DNA of 64,000 bases from Bradyrhizobium sp. CCGB12 (GCF_024199845.1 NZ_JANADO010000001.1:8730001-8794000); one strand, 5' to 3'; shown: positions 42,349 through 55,027, counted from the stretch's first letter. The notes: generated from the letters alone by a model not told the origin. A program made the numbers and translations.

Positions 42349-43452
42349 ATGAAGAGGGGTATTGCGGTGCTCGCTGGTGTTTTGGTGCCGGCGGGGGTGG
42401 CGACCTTCGTTGCTCTTGCGATTCCCGCGCATGAGGCCTCCGCCGTCATCGACCCGAGGCAGGAGCCCCCGATGGTCCGTCTGGCGACGGCCGCGCGCGT
42501 CAGCGGATCCGAACGCCGTTTCACCGGGACCATCGGCGCGAGAGTGGAAAGCAATCTCGGTTTTCGCGTTGCCGGGAAGATCGTCGAACGACTCGTGAAT
42601 GTCGGTGAGCAGGTCAAATCCGGCCAGGCGCTGATGCGGATCGACGAAACCGACCTACGTTTGGCGGTGGCAGCGAAGCGCAACGCCGTCGCCGCTGCGC
42701 GTGCAGTTGTCGTTCAGACCGACGCCGACGAGCGGCGCTACGCCAACCTTGTGAACGAGGGATGGACGTCTAAACAGCGCTACGAGCAGGCGAAGGCCGC
42801 ATCGGACACCGCCAAAGCGCAGCTTGCCGCGGCGGAAGCCGAAGCAGGGGTCGCCGAGAACCAGGCAACCTATTCCATCCTGGTGGCTGATGCGGACGGA
42901 ACGGTCGCTCAAACACTTGGCGAGCCGGGACAAGTGGTCTCCGCCGGCCAAACGGTCGTTCGGCTGGCACAGTCCGGTCCTCGCGAAGCTGTGGTGGCGC
43001 TTCCCGAAACGATGCGGCCGGCGATCGGTTCGCTCGCCGATGCAAGCCTCTATGGGAGCGAAGGGCGCCGCCATAGCGCACATCTTCGGCAGTTGTCGGA
43101 TTCCGCCGATCCGCAGACCCGCACCTATGAGGCCCGCTACGTGCTCGATGGTGACGCCGCGGCGGCACCACTTGGCGCGACGGTCACCATTCGGCTTGCA
43201 AACCAGGATAGTCAGCCCGAACTCCAGGTGCCGCTGGGAGCCGTGCTCGATGACGGCAGGACGACGGGCGTTTGGGTCTTCGACGGCGCCACCTCGACCG
43301 TACGCCTGCAGCCCGTCACGCTTCTGCGTGTGACCAGCGAAACGGCCGTTATCTCCGGATCGAACTCCGGTGACCAGATTGTTTCACTCGGCGCTCATCT
43401 CCTGCACGAGGGCGCTCGCGTCCGGACTGCGTCGGAAACCAGGAGCAACTGA
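42349..43452 (+). CDS. RND efflux periplasmic adaptor (HlyD/MFP family)
   Basis: A 367-residue membrane-fusion protein. An N-terminal anchor or signal segment (RGIAVLAGVLVPAGVATFVA) is followed by the split lipoyl domain (FRVAGKIVERLVNVGEQVKS and SILVADADGTVAQTLGEPGQ), the helical hairpin (about residues 100-165) and beta-barrel/MP domains. GGAG lies 6 bases upstream of the ATG. Its stop overlaps the start of the pump gene by 1 base. It links the inner-membrane pump to an outer-membrane channel, which is not encoded here. Confidence 0.93.
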   Translation: MKRGIAVLAGVLVPAGVATFVALAIPAHEASAVIDPRQEPPMVRLATAARVSGSERRFTGTIGARVESNLGFRVAGKIVERLVNVGEQVKSGQALMRIDETDLRLAVAAKRNAVAAARAVVVQTDADERRYANLVNEGWTSKQRYEQAKAASDTAKAQLAAAEAEAGVAENQATYSILVADADGTVAQTLGEPGQVVSAGQTVVRLAQSGPREAVVALPETMRPAIGSLADASLYGSEGRRHSAHLRQLSDSADPQTRTYEARYVLDGDAAAAPLGATVTIRLANQDSQPELQVPLGAVLDDGRTTGVWVFDGATSTVRLQPVTLLRVTSETAVISGSNSGDQIVSLGAHLLHEGARVRTASETRSN

Positions 43453-46400
43453 TGAGCTTCAATCTTTCCGCGCTCGCCGTCCGCGAGCGGGCCGTCACCC
43501 TGTTCTTCATCCTCCTGCTGGCGGCCGCAGGCGCCTACGCCTTCATCATGCTCGGGCGTGCCGAGGACCCGTCCTTCACCATCAAGACCCTGACGGTCAC
43601 CACCGTGTGGCCGGGCGCGACGGCACGCGAGATGCAGGACCAGGTCGCCGAACCCCTGGAGAAGCGGATTCAGGAACTGACCTGGTACGACCGGGTGGAG
43701 ACGACAACGCGGCCCGGTTATGCCTACATGACGGTGACGCTGAAGGACAGCACGCCGCCATCGAGCGTGCAGGAGGAATTCTATCAGGCCCGCAAGAAGC
43801 TGGGAGATGAAGCGCGCAAGCTGCCCTCTGGCGTGCTCGGCCCCTTCGTCAACGACGAATATTCGGATGTGAGCTTCGCCCTTTATGCCCTCAAGGCCAA
43901 GGGCATGCCGATGCGCGAGCTCGCCAGGCAAGCCGAGGTCATCCGTCAGGACCTCCTGCACGTGCCCGGCGTCAAGAAGATCAACATCCTCGGCGAACGT
44001 CCCGAGCAAATCTTCGTCGAGTTTTCCTATGCCAAGCTGACAACCCTCGGTGTGTCGGCAACGGATATCGTTGCCGCCTTGCAGCGGCAGAACACGGTGA
44101 CACCGGCAGGCTCGATCGACACCAAGGGGCCGCAGGTCTTCATCCGGGTCGATGGCGCTTATGACAGCGTCCAGGCGATTGCCGACACGCCCATCGTCGC
44201 TGCCGGGCGAACGCTGAAGCTTTCCGACATTGCCGAGGTCCGCCGCGGCTACGAGGATCCACCCACCTATATCATCCGACACCAGGGTGAGCCCACCATC
44301 ATGCTCGCGGCGGTGATGCAGGAGGGCTGGAACGGTCTGGCGCTCGGCAAGGCGCTGGAGGACAGGTCCGCAGCCATCGCTGGGACACTGCCGCTCGGGA
44401 TGACCCTGGCCAAGGTCAGCGATCAGGCCGTCAACATCACCTCGGCGGTCGACGAGTTCATGATGAAGTTCGCGATGGCGCTCGGCGTGGTGCTGCTGGT
44501 GAGCCTGCTCAGCCTCGGCTGGCGCGTCGGCATCGTTGTCGCGGCTGCCGTTCCTTTGACGCTGGCCGTCGTGTTCCTCATCATGTTGGAGACCGGCCGG
44601 TTCTTCGACCGTATCACCCTCGGCGCCCTTATCCTGGCGCTCGGTCTCCTCGTCGACGACGCCATCATCGCGATCGAGGTGATGGTGGTGAAGATGGAAG
44701 AAGGCATGGACCGCATCTCGGCGGCAGCCTATGCGTGGAGCCACACTGCGGCGCCGATGCTGTCCGGAACACTCGTGACGATCGCCGGTTTCCTGCCAGT
44801 GGGCTTCGCCCGCTCGACCGCCGGCGAATATGCCGGCAACATCTTCTGGGTCGTGGGCTTCGCCCTTATCGTCTCCTGGATCGTCGCGGTGATCTTCACG
44901 CCCTATCTTGGCGTCAAGATGCTGCCCGCGATCAAGCCGGTCGAAGGCGGTCATCACGCGATCTACGGAACGCCCAACTATCAGCGCCTGCGAGGCCTCA
45001 TCACCTTCGCCGTCCGCCACAAGTTCCTGACCTGCAGCATCGTCGCCGTCGCCTTCGCGCTTTCCGTCGTCGGCATGGGCGGCGTCAAGCAGCAGTTCTT
45101 CCCGACCTCCGACCGCCCCGAAGTGCTAGTGGAGGTTCGCTTGCCGGAAGGCACCAGCATCGAGACGACGACGGCCACCGTCGAGAAGCTCGAGGGCTGG
45201 CTGCACGATCAATCCGAGGCCAAGATCATCACGAGCTATGTCGGTCAGGGTGCGCCGCGGTTCTTCTTCGCGATGGCGCCGGAGCTGCCGGATCCGGCCT
45301 TCGCCAAGATCGTCGTGCTGACACCTGACGCGGAAGCGCGCGAAGTTTTGAAGCACCGGCTCCGGCAGGCCGTGTCACAGGGCCTTGCTCCCGAGGGCAA
45401 TGTGCGCGTCACCCAGCTCGTGTTCGGACCCTATACGCCGTTCCCGGTGGAGTTCAGGGTCATGGGACGAGATCCCACTCAATTGTACGCGATCTCCCAG
45501 AAGGCTCTCGAAGTTATGCGTGGCGTTCATGACGCGCGGCAGGCAAATCGGGATTGGGGCGATCGCACGCCCGTGCTTCGCTTCATCCCGGATCAGGACC
45601 GACTGAACCTGATCGGCCTGTCGCCGGCCGAGGTGGGCCGCCAGCTCCAGTTCCTCCTCACGGGCATCGCCGTGACGCAGGTTCGCGAGGACATCCGCAA
45701 TGTCCCGATCGTGGCACGTAGCGCCGGTGGCGAGCGGCTCGATCCGGCGCGTCTGGCGGATTTCTCGTTGATGAGCCGGGACGGCCGTTCGATTCCGCTC
45801 GACCAGGTCGGCCATTCGGAAATCCGACTTGAAGAGCCGATTATGAAGCGCCGCGATCGCACCCCCGTCGTCACGATACGCTCGGATATCAATGAGGCGA
45901 CCCAACCTCCGGAGGTCTCCAAGGAGATCAAGACGGCCCTGCAGCCCCTGATCGCATCTCTTCCGGCCGGCTATCGTATCGAGCTGGGCGGATCGATCGA
46001 GGAGGCAACCAAGGCCAATGACGCGTTGGCGACGATCTTCCCGGCCATGATTGCCGCCATGCTGATCGTCGTCATGCTGCAGGTGCGATCCTTCTCGACG
46101 ATGGCCATGGTCGTGCTGACGGGACCACTTGGCCTCGTCGGCGTCGTGCCGATGTTGCTGATCTTTCACCAGCCGTTCGGATTCAACGCGATTCTGGGCC
46201 TGATCGGACTGGCGGGCATCCTGATGCGCAACACTCTGATCCTGACCGAACAAATCAAGGAGAACCTTGCCGCCGGACTTGATGACTATCACGCCGTCAT
46301 CGAGGCGACGGTGCAACGCACGAGGCCCGTGATCCTCACCGCATTGGCCGCCGTGCTGGCCTTCATCCCGCTCACGCATTCCGTGTTTTGGGGATCGATG

Positions 46401-46562
46401 GCCTATACGTTGATCGGCGGCACCGCAGTCGGCACGGTCCTGATTCTGCTGTTCCTTCCCGCGTTCTATGCCGCGTGGTTTCGGATCAAGCCGACCGCAG
46501 ACAATAAGGACGAGGCTTCGCGCGAGAAGCCGGAATTGCAACCAGCATTGGCAGCCGAGTAA
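43452..46562 (+). CDS. RND efflux transporter permease (AcrB/HAE1-like)
   Basis: A 1036-residue proton-driven pump with the usual 12 membrane helices and two large periplasmic loops. TM4 carries the proton-relay aspartates in LILALGLLVDDAIIAIEVM. The N-terminus RAVTLFFILLLAAAGAYAFI and AEDPSFTIKTLTVTTVWPGA are typical of a compact HAE1-like branch. The second half repeats the fold (ATIFPAMIAAMLIVVMLQVR, GLIGLAGILMRNTLILTEQI). It is co-transcribed with the adaptor and probably exports hydrophobic compounds under TetR control. Confidence 0.95.
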   Translation: MSFNLSALAVRERAVTLFFILLLAAAGAYAFIMLGRAEDPSFTIKTLTVTTVWPGATAREMQDQVAEPLEKRIQELTWYDRVETTTRPGYAYMTVTLKDSTPPSSVQEEFYQARKKLGDEARKLPSGVLGPFVNDEYSDVSFALYALKAKGMPMRELARQAEVIRQDLLHVPGVKKINILGERPEQIFVEFSYAKLTTLGVSATDIVAALQRQNTVTPAGSIDTKGPQVFIRVDGAYDSVQAIADTPIVAAGRTLKLSDIAEVRRGYEDPPTYIIRHQGEPTIMLAAVMQEGWNGLALGKALEDRSAAIAGTLPLGMTLAKVSDQAVNITSAVDEFMMKFAMALGVVLLVSLLSLGWRVGIVVAAAVPLTLAVVFLIMLETGRFFDRITLGALILALGLLVDDAIIAIEVMVVKMEEGMDRISAAAYAWSHTAAPMLSGTLVTIAGFLPVGFARSTAGEYAGNIFWVVGFALIVSWIVAVIFTPYLGVKMLPAIKPVEGGHHAIYGTPNYQRLRGLITFAVRHKFLTCSIVAVAFALSVVGMGGVKQQFFPTSDRPEVLVEVRLPEGTSIETTTATVEKLEGWLHDQSEAKIITSYVGQGAPRFFFAMAPELPDPAFAKIVVLTPDAEAREVLKHRLRQAVSQGLAPEGNVRVTQLVFGPYTPFPVEFRVMGRDPTQLYAISQKALEVMRGVHDARQANRDWGDRTPVLRFIPDQDRLNLIGLSPAEVGRQLQFLLTGIAVTQVREDIRNVPIVARSAGGERLDPARLADFSLMSRDGRSIPLDQVGHSEIRLEEPIMKRRDRTPVVTIRSDINEATQPPEVSKEIKTALQPLIASLPAGYRIELGGSIEEATKANDALATIFPAMIAAMLIVVMLQVRSFSTMAMVVLTGPLGLVGVVPMLLIFHQPFGFNAILGLIGLAGILMRNTLILTEQIKENLAAGLDDYHAVIEATVQRTRPVILTALAAVLAFIPLTHSVFWGSMAYTLIGGTAVGTVLILLFLPAFYAAWFRIKPTADNKDEASREKPELQPALAAE

Positions 46563-46577
46563 GGCTCTGTTGCTCCA

Positions 46578-46985
46578 ATGAATCGTCCGGTCCGAACAGG
46601 AAGAGAGTCCGACGAGGCCCGCGCGCGGATTCTTGGAGCGGCCGAAGAGCGCTTTCGCCGCGTCGGCCACCACAGGACGTCGGTGGCCGAAATCGCCGCT
46701 GAACTCGGCATGAGCCCGGCGAATATCTACCGCTTCTTTCCGTCCAGGATTGCCATCGACGAGTCAATATGCGGGCGTCTGATTAACGAGGTTGCCGACA
46801 TCGCCTTTGCGATCGCACGCACCGACGCGCCCGCCACGGAGAAGCTTGAGCAACTGCTGCCTACTGTTCACCACCACACGAAGATGATGCTGGTCAAAGC
46901 CCATGCACGATCTGATCGTCGCCGCCACGCAGGAGAACTGGTCGATCATTCAGGCACACATCAAGCGGATGCTGATGATCTTGGA
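46578..46985 (+). pseudogene. Frameshifted and truncated TetR-type regulator gene
   Basis: The first frame gives a good TetR head (ARILGAAEERFRRVGHHRTS, then VAEIAAELGMSPANIYRFFP) up to about 46900. There the TetR-like protein continues in another frame (MHDLIVAATQENWSIIQAHI, KRMLMILEAL), so an indel of one or two bases has occurred near 46895-46902. TetR similarity ends at about 46985, where a reversed SnoaL-like fragment begins. The ligand domain is therefore missing. It starts 16 bp after the RND pump gene and may once have regulated it. Confidence 0.7.
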
Positions 46986-47155
46986 GGCGCTCAGTTCGCG
47001 CGCGTTGACGTTCCACGTGTGCGCCTTGATCCGCAAATCGGAGGCGTCCTTCTCTGCGATAAGCAAGAAGTTTCCGCTGATATCCATGGTCTTGTCATCG
47101 GGCAGGCTGACATTCCCGGTCCAAGTCCCTTGCTCCCAAATAACGCTTCCATCGT
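46983..47155 (-). pseudogene. SnoaL/NTF2-like protein fragment
   Basis: Leftward the frame reads GSVIWEQGTWTGNVSLPDDK, TMDISGNFLLIAEKDASDLR and IKAHTWNVNARELSASK, which matches the C-terminal half of SnoaL-like polyketide-cyclase/ketosteroid-isomerase-type proteins. No N-terminal half is found, and the frame runs into antisense TetR DNA. It is a fragment joined to the broken TetR gene. Confidence 0.5.
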
Positions 47156-47399
47156 CCGAGCAGCGTCCCCCGCCCGGAAGCTGTTGCCGTGGGCGCGCGA
47201 CTTTATCTCGCACCGGAAGCCACGCAATCAACCGGATGGTGGAGGAGGACGGCAGGTCATATAGGTGAATTGGCTAGGAAAGCCACGGCTGCGGCGCGTG
47301 GCCTGCATTTTGCTTGACTAAATCGCGTGCCTGTCCCAGCGTCGTTGGCTGCGAGACGCGCGAGATGTCCGCTGGCGGGAAACATCGGGAGAGGTGATC

Positions 47400-48074
47400 A
47401 TGATTGCGCTTTTGGGCCGATCAGATCCGGCAACCACGCAGGCCATTCAGTTTGCTCGGGGAATTCTCGAGGGCTCCGCGACCGCGTTCTACGAGGTCGA
47501 CGGCAACCTGAACCTGAACCGTTTCGTGCTGAGCAGCGGTGTGCCGTCCGGCTTCCATGAGCAGTATATCGCGGGCATGAATCGGCTCGATCCGCTGCAT
47601 CCGCGGGCGGCGAGCAATCAGTCTTTTGCCCGGCTCAGTGTCGCCATCGACCGATGCGGTACGCAAGAGGCTGCGACCTACCGCAATTTCGCCGGCCAAT
47701 GCGGCATCTCCGACATGATCGAATTCTTCTTCCGTCGCAACGATCGCGTCGTGGCCGGCATGAGCGTGCTTTGGGGCCTGGGTTGCAAGATTCCCGAAGG
47801 CACGATGAATATCGCCGAAAAGATTCACGATTATCTTGAGTTCAACCTGATCAATCGTTTGTCGTCCCCGTCGGAAGAGGCTGCACGGTACGGCCTGACT
47901 TCGCGAGAACTGGAAGTCATCGAACTTCTTTGCTGCGGACGAACCAACCGCGAAATCAGCGAGTGTCTCAACATCGGCCTTGCGACCGTGAAGACGCATC
48001 TGATCCACATCTTCGAGAAGCTTGGCGTCGAGACCCGCTCGGCCGTCGTGGCGATGATGTCACGGCCGCATTAG
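47400..48074 (+). CDS. LuxR family transcriptional regulator
   Basis: A 224-residue regulator. The C-terminal LuxR helix-turn-helix is complete (YGLTSRELEVIELLCCGRTN, REISECLNIGLATVKTHLIH, IFEKLGVETRSAVV). The N-terminal 150 residues are alpha/beta-like with no receiver-domain signature and no clear acyl-homoserine-lactone-binding motif. The ATG at 47400 follows GGGAGAGG; a GTG two codons upstream is less likely. It stands alone between degraded genes, and its target is unknown. Confidence 0.9.
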   Translation: MIALLGRSDPATTQAIQFARGILEGSATAFYEVDGNLNLNRFVLSSGVPSGFHEQYIAGMNRLDPLHPRAASNQSFARLSVAIDRCGTQEAATYRNFAGQCGISDMIEFFFRRNDRVVAGMSVLWGLGCKIPEGTMNIAEKIHDYLEFNLINRLSSPSEEAARYGLTSRELEVIELLCCGRTNREISECLNIGLATVKTHLIHIFEKLGVETRSAVVAMMSRPH

Positions 48075-48251
48075 CCCGGCGGACGGACTCGCTTCGAAAA
48101 CGACCGCCTAGCCGCGGCGCTTTGCCGCGTAAATCCTTGTCTTTGCTCCGGCATCCACCGTTCGGTTGATTGCTGGCAGACGCTGAAGCCACCGACATTG
48201 AGGCCGCTCTAAGGAGATCGGCGCCTCTTCCGGTGATTGTCAGCGAATGTC

Positions 48252-48986
48252 ATGTACAGTCTTGGTCTACCGCTCTACGCGCAGCGCATGGATCTTGCTT
48301 GCGCCGATTCCGCTCAGCCGACGCTGACGTCCGGCGGGATGGAAGGTCCTCCAGGACGAATTTCCGATCTCGCGCCTCCGCTGCTCGATGTTCATGGACT
48401 CACGGTCGGGATCGGGGAGGAGGGTTATCGCCTCGTCGACGGCATCTCCTTCAGTCTCCGCGCCGGCGAGACGCTGGGTGTCGTCGGCGAGTCCGGTTGC
48501 GGAAAATCGCTGACGTCCTTGGCGCTCATGGGTCTACTCCCGAGCGGGCTCACGGCCGCGGGAAAGGTGAGGTTCGAGGGCTCCGATCTTCTGACGCTTC
48601 CGGCATCCAGGCTTCGCGAGCTTCGCGGCGACCGTCTTGCGATGGTTTTTCAGGATCCGATGACGAGCCTCAATCCCGCGCTCACCGTCGGCTACCAGAT
48701 CGCGGAGAGCCTCGTGCGCCATCGCAGGATGAGCCGAGGCGAGGCCCGCAAACACGCGGTGGAACTCCTTCGGAAGGTGAAGCTGCCGGCGGCCGAGCGG
48801 CGGTTCGACGACTATCCGCACCAGCTCTCCGGCGGTATGCGCCAGCGCGTCATGATCGCGATGGCGTTAGTCCGCAAGCCCGCGCTCCTGATCGCGGACG
48901 AGCCGACCACCGCGCTCGACGTCACCGTAGACACGGATCGTCCACCCTGTACCCTTCTGGCGTTCGTAGCCGGCCTTGAGGTGTAG
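48252..48986 (+). pseudogene. Truncated oligopeptide-type ABC transporter ATP-binding protein
   Basis: The frame has a DppD/OppD-like ATPase with Walker A ([20 protein letters not shown]), Q-loop ([20 protein letters not shown]), signature ([20 protein letters not shown]) and Walker B ([15 protein letters not shown]). Directly after DVTV (about 48930) similarity stops; the switch His loop and the C-terminal oligopeptide domain are replaced by 18 unrelated codons. No permease or binding-protein genes are adjacent. It should not be functional. The true start could be 48252, 48288 or 48339. Confidence 0.75.
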
Positions 48987-49495
48987 ACGGGCAGTACGGG
49001 CCGATCCGCCGGGATCAGCCTTGTCCACCTGTGCCTTGAGCACCTGCGTAGGAGCCGCGCCCCGGCAGAGCGGCCGCGATCGGCCTGGGTAACGCATGAG
49101 TTTTGGTCGAACGCGTCCGGTGGCACCGCAGGCCCGCCCGGCGTCGATACGGCCTCGATCACCAAGGGCTACTCGGTCTTCGCGGACCTGAGGTTCCGGC
49201 TCTGGGGTCCCGACGCGCCGGCGGCACCGCCGAAGCGGCCGATGTTCACCAAGCAGAGCGGCTTGCTCGGCGCGATCGCGTCGATGACCACCCGAGCGGT
49301 GCGGGAGCTGCGCTGGTCGAAATCGCGGTTCCCCTGCCAAAATGGGGCGCTCGCTTCGGACATCCACCGGATGGTTGATTGTTCCGGAGCGCGACATGCC
49401 GAACCCTTCGGCGCCGTGCTGGCAAGGTCGTCCGGTTTTGCGATGCGCCCTGCGTGGCACGCGGACGATCTGTTTCAACCGGGAATTCGACGGAC
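48987..49495. other. 509-bp gap of unassigned, possibly rearranged DNA
   Basis: It continues the foreign sequence joined to the ABC ATPase gene at about 48930. Frames are open on both strands (leftward [20 protein letters not shown] at 48931-48990; rightward SVFADLRFRLWGPDAPAAPP near 49175-49235), but none has a recognisable family or a proper start. It probably holds gene fragments. Confidence 0.4.
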
Positions 49496-51160
<1,665 letters not shown>

Positions 51161-51164
51161 TGCG

Positions 51165-52253
<1,089 letters not shown>

Positions 52254-52289
52254 GCGGCATTTATTCATCGGTTATTGAGGGAGAGGGAC

Positions 52290-53609
52290 ATGACTGAGAA
52301 CAAGAATTCGAAGCTACCGTCGGCAGGCGGGTTCAATCGGCGCAGTCTGCTGAAGGCCGCCGGCGCCAGCGGGCTTGCCACGGCGTTCAATATGCCGATG
52401 CCCAACATCGCGCACGCTGCCGGCAACACCATCAAGATCGGTTGGGTCGGCTGTCTCTCCGGCGTCCGTGCGCCGTTTGCCGAGCCCGACACCTGGATCC
52501 ACGAGCGGATCAAGAAGCATGTCAAGGATGGCCTGAAGATTGGCGGCAAGACCTGGCAGGTCGAGTTCGTCTTCAAGGACAACCAGTCGGACCCGAACCG
52601 CTCATCGGTGGTCGCCAGCGAATTGGTGCTGCGCGAAAAATGCGACCTGATCCTGGTCGAGGACGGTGACGCGCAGGCGCCGGTGCAGGAACTGTCCGAC
52701 GCCCGCGGCATCCCCTCGATCTCGACCATGGTGCCCTGGCAGGGCTGGATGTTTCCGCGCAAATCGACGCCGGACAAGGGCTTTCCCTACAGCTTCCATT
52801 TCTTCTGGGGCGCCGACGATGTCGTGAAGAATTTCATGGGCATGTGGCAGTCGGTCGACACCAACAAGAAGGTCGGCACGCTCTATATCGATAATCCGGC
52901 GGGTACGGCCTTCTCCGATCCGAAGCTCGGATTGCCGGCCGGCATCGCGCAGGGCGGCTATCAGGAATTCGCGGCCGGCAAGTTCCAGATCGCGACCGAC
53001 GACTTCACCAATCAGGTCTCGGCCTTCAAGAACAACGGCATCGATATCGTCTCAGGCTTTACCTATGGCAATCACTGGGTGACGCTGTGGAATCAGGCCG
53101 CGCAGGCAGGCTTCCGGCCGCAGATATGCACGGTGGCAGCAGCCTTCCTGTTCCCGAGCGCGGTGAACGCACTCGGCGATCGCGGCGACGGCATGTCCAC
53201 GGAAGTATGGTGGACGCCGGCCTATCCCTTCAAATCGTCATTGACCGGACAGAGCGCCGGCGAGCTTGCCGCGGAATGGGAAACCACGACGGGCAAGCAA
53301 TGGACCCAGCCGATCGGATACGCCCATGCCCTGTGGGAGGTTGCGCTCGCCGCCCTGCAGAAGAGCGACCCGAAGGACAAGAACTCGCTGCGCGATGCGA
53401 TTGCGGGTCTCGACATGGAGACCGTGGTCGGGCCCGTCAAGTTCAAGGGCACTCCAATCAAGAACGTCGCGGTGACCTCGCTGTCGGGCGGGCAATGGCG
53501 CAAGACCAAGGGTGGCAAGTCGAAATACGAGCTGCTGATCGTGCACAACGGCACCGCGCCGTTCATCCCGAAGCAGGCCGACCTCGCGCTGCTCTCCAAG
53601 CTCGCCTGA
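52290..53609 (+). CDS. Branched-chain/urea/amide-type ABC transporter substrate-binding protein
   Basis: A 439-residue periplasmic binding protein (peripla_BP_6). The ATG at 52290 follows GGGAGAGGGAC. A twin-arginine leader is visible (FNRRSLLKAAGASGLATAF, cleavage near NIAHA), which suggests Tat export. Family segments are IKIGWVGCLSGVRAPFAEPD, REKCDLILVEDGDAQAPVQE, and FKNNGIDIVSGFTYGNHWVT. Length and the Tat leader are like amide/urea-binding proteins (FmdD/UrtA type), not leucine-binding ones. The amidase gene in the same operon supports an amide ligand. Confidence 0.9.
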   Translation: MTENKNSKLPSAGGFNRRSLLKAAGASGLATAFNMPMPNIAHAAGNTIKIGWVGCLSGVRAPFAEPDTWIHERIKKHVKDGLKIGGKTWQVEFVFKDNQSDPNRSSVVASELVLREKCDLILVEDGDAQAPVQELSDARGIPSISTMVPWQGWMFPRKSTPDKGFPYSFHFFWGADDVVKNFMGMWQSVDTNKKVGTLYIDNPAGTAFSDPKLGLPAGIAQGGYQEFAAGKFQIATDDFTNQVSAFKNNGIDIVSGFTYGNHWVTLWNQAAQAGFRPQICTVAAAFLFPSAVNALGDRGDGMSTEVWWTPAYPFKSSLTGQSAGELAAEWETTTGKQWTQPIGYAHALWEVALAALQKSDPKDKNSLRDAIAGLDMETVVGPVKFKGTPIKNVAVTSLSGGQWRKTKGGKSKYELLIVHNGTAPFIPKQADLALLSKLA

Positions 53610-53610
53610 G

Positions 53611-54342
53611 ATGGCACCGCTCCTGCGCGTCAGCGGACTGTGCAAGCGCTTTGGCGAGATCGTCGTCGCCGACGATGTCGGCTTCGAGCTGGCGCGCGGC
53701 GAGTGTCTCGGCGTGATCGGCCCGAACGGCGCCGGCAAGAGCTCGCTGTTGAACCTGATCGTCGGCCTCGTCGGGGCCGACGGTGGGTCGATCGTGCTCG
53801 ACGGTGAGGACATCACCGCCTTGCCGCCGCATCGCCGCGCGCGCAAGGGCCTCGGGCGCGCGTTCCAGATTCCGCAGCCGTTTCCGCATCTGTCGGTCTA
53901 TGAGAATGCGCTGGTTGCCGCCTGTTACGGCGCCGGCCTCGCCGGCGAGGCTGCGTCGACCTGGACGATGGAGGTGCTGCAGCGGACTGGGCTCGCGGCC
54001 AAGGCCGACAAGCTCGCCGGCGCCCTGCCGTTGATCGACCGCAAGCGGCTGGAGTTCGCCAAGGCGCTGGCATCCAGGCCGACATTGATCCTGCTCGACG
54101 AGATCGCGGCCGGCCTGACCGAGCCCGAGGTCGAGCGCCTGGTTGCCATCATTCAGTCGGTCAAGGCTGATCACGCGATCATCTGGATCGAGCACATTCC
54201 GCACGCCTTGCGCGCGGTTTCGGATCGTATCCTGGTGCTCAATTTCGGCCGCAAGGTTCTGGAGGGACCGCCGGCGGATGTCATGGACAGCGCCGTGGTG
54301 CGCGAAATCTACATGGGACTGAAGGCCGATGGCGTTGCTTGA
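53611..54342 (+). CDS. LivG-type ABC transporter ATP-binding protein
   Basis: A 243-residue ATPase. Walker A is GVIGPNGAGKSSLLNLIVGL. The Q-loop is FQIPQPFPHLSVYENALV. The signature is degenerate: where LSGG is expected the sequence is ALPLIDRKRLEFAKALASRP, as seen in several members of the urea/amide subgroup. Walker B is PTLILLDEIAAGLT and the switch His is in IIWIEHIPHALRAV. It begins 1 bp after the binding-protein stop and overlaps the next ATPase gene by 14 bp. Confidence 0.93.
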   Translation: MAPLLRVSGLCKRFGEIVVADDVGFELARGECLGVIGPNGAGKSSLLNLIVGLVGADGGSIVLDGEDITALPPHRRARKGLGRAFQIPQPFPHLSVYENALVAACYGAGLAGEAASTWTMEVLQRTGLAAKADKLAGALPLIDRKRLEFAKALASRPTLILLDEIAAGLTEPEVERLVAIIQSVKADHAIIWIEHIPHALRAVSDRILVLNFGRKVLEGPPADVMDSAVVREIYMGLKADGVA

Positions 54343-55027
54343 GGTGAACGGCCTGCAGATCTTCTACGGCGATCTCCAGGCCGTGTTCGATATGAACTTC
54401 GTGGTCGGCGACAGTGAAGCCGTTGCGCTCGTCGGGGCCAACGGCGCCGGCAAATCCACGTTTCTCAAGGCCCTGGTCGGATTGAACGAGGCACGCACGG
54501 GATCGATCTATTTCGACGGCGTCGACATCTCCCGTATGCCAGCCGAGCAGGTGTCGCGGCTCGGCCTGATCATGGTGCCGGAGGGGCGGCTGTTGTTCGA
54601 TTCGCTCTCGATCGAGGAAAATCTTCTGATGGGCACCGTCAATCGCCGCACCGGGAACTGGACGCTGCGACGGGTGTTCGACCTGTTTCCGATCCTGCAA
54701 GAGCGGCGGCGGAGTTATCCGGGCCAGCTCTCCGGCGGCCAACAACAGATGGCCGCGATCGGCCGCGCGCTGATGTCCAATCCACGGCTACTGCTGTGCG
54801 ACGAGATCTCGCTCGGGCTGGCGCCTGTCATGGTCGAGCAGATCTATCGTTCCTTCGCCGACATCCGCGGCGAAGGAACCGCCGTCGTGCTGGTGGAGCA
54901 GGACGTCAAGCGCGCACTTGCCGCGTCCGAGCGTGTCTACTGCCTGCTGAAGGGGCGGGTGTCGCTCACGGGGCCGGCGCGCGAGATGCAGCCCGAGCAA
55001 CTGACGCACGCCTATTTCGGCAATTAG
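54329..55027 (+). CDS. LivF-type ABC transporter ATP-binding protein
   Basis: A 232-residue ATPase. Walker A is ALVGANGAGKSTFLKALVGL, the LivF-typical GLIMVPEGRLLFDSLSIEEN follows, the signature is GQLSGGQQQMAAIGRALMSN and Walker B is LLLCDEISLGLAPVMVEQIY. It pairs with the LivG-type protein to energise the importer. Confidence 0.94.
   Translation: MALLEVNGLQIFYGDLQAVFDMNFVVGDSEAVALVGANGAGKSTFLKALVGLNEARTGSIYFDGVDISRMPAEQVSRLGLIMVPEGRLLFDSLSIEENLLMGTVNRRTGNWTLRRVFDLFPILQERRRSYPGQLSGGQQQMAAIGRALMSNPRLLLCDEISLGLAPVMVEQIYRSFADIRGEGTAVVLVEQDVKRALAASERVYCLLKGRVSLTGPAREMQPEQLTHAYFGN

Noticed and set aside
43395..46673. Long antisense frames (541 and 432 codons) opposite the RND pump gene
   Set aside because: Low-complexity, His/Asp/Arg-rich antisense frames typical of high-GC genes; the pump reading is unequivocal.
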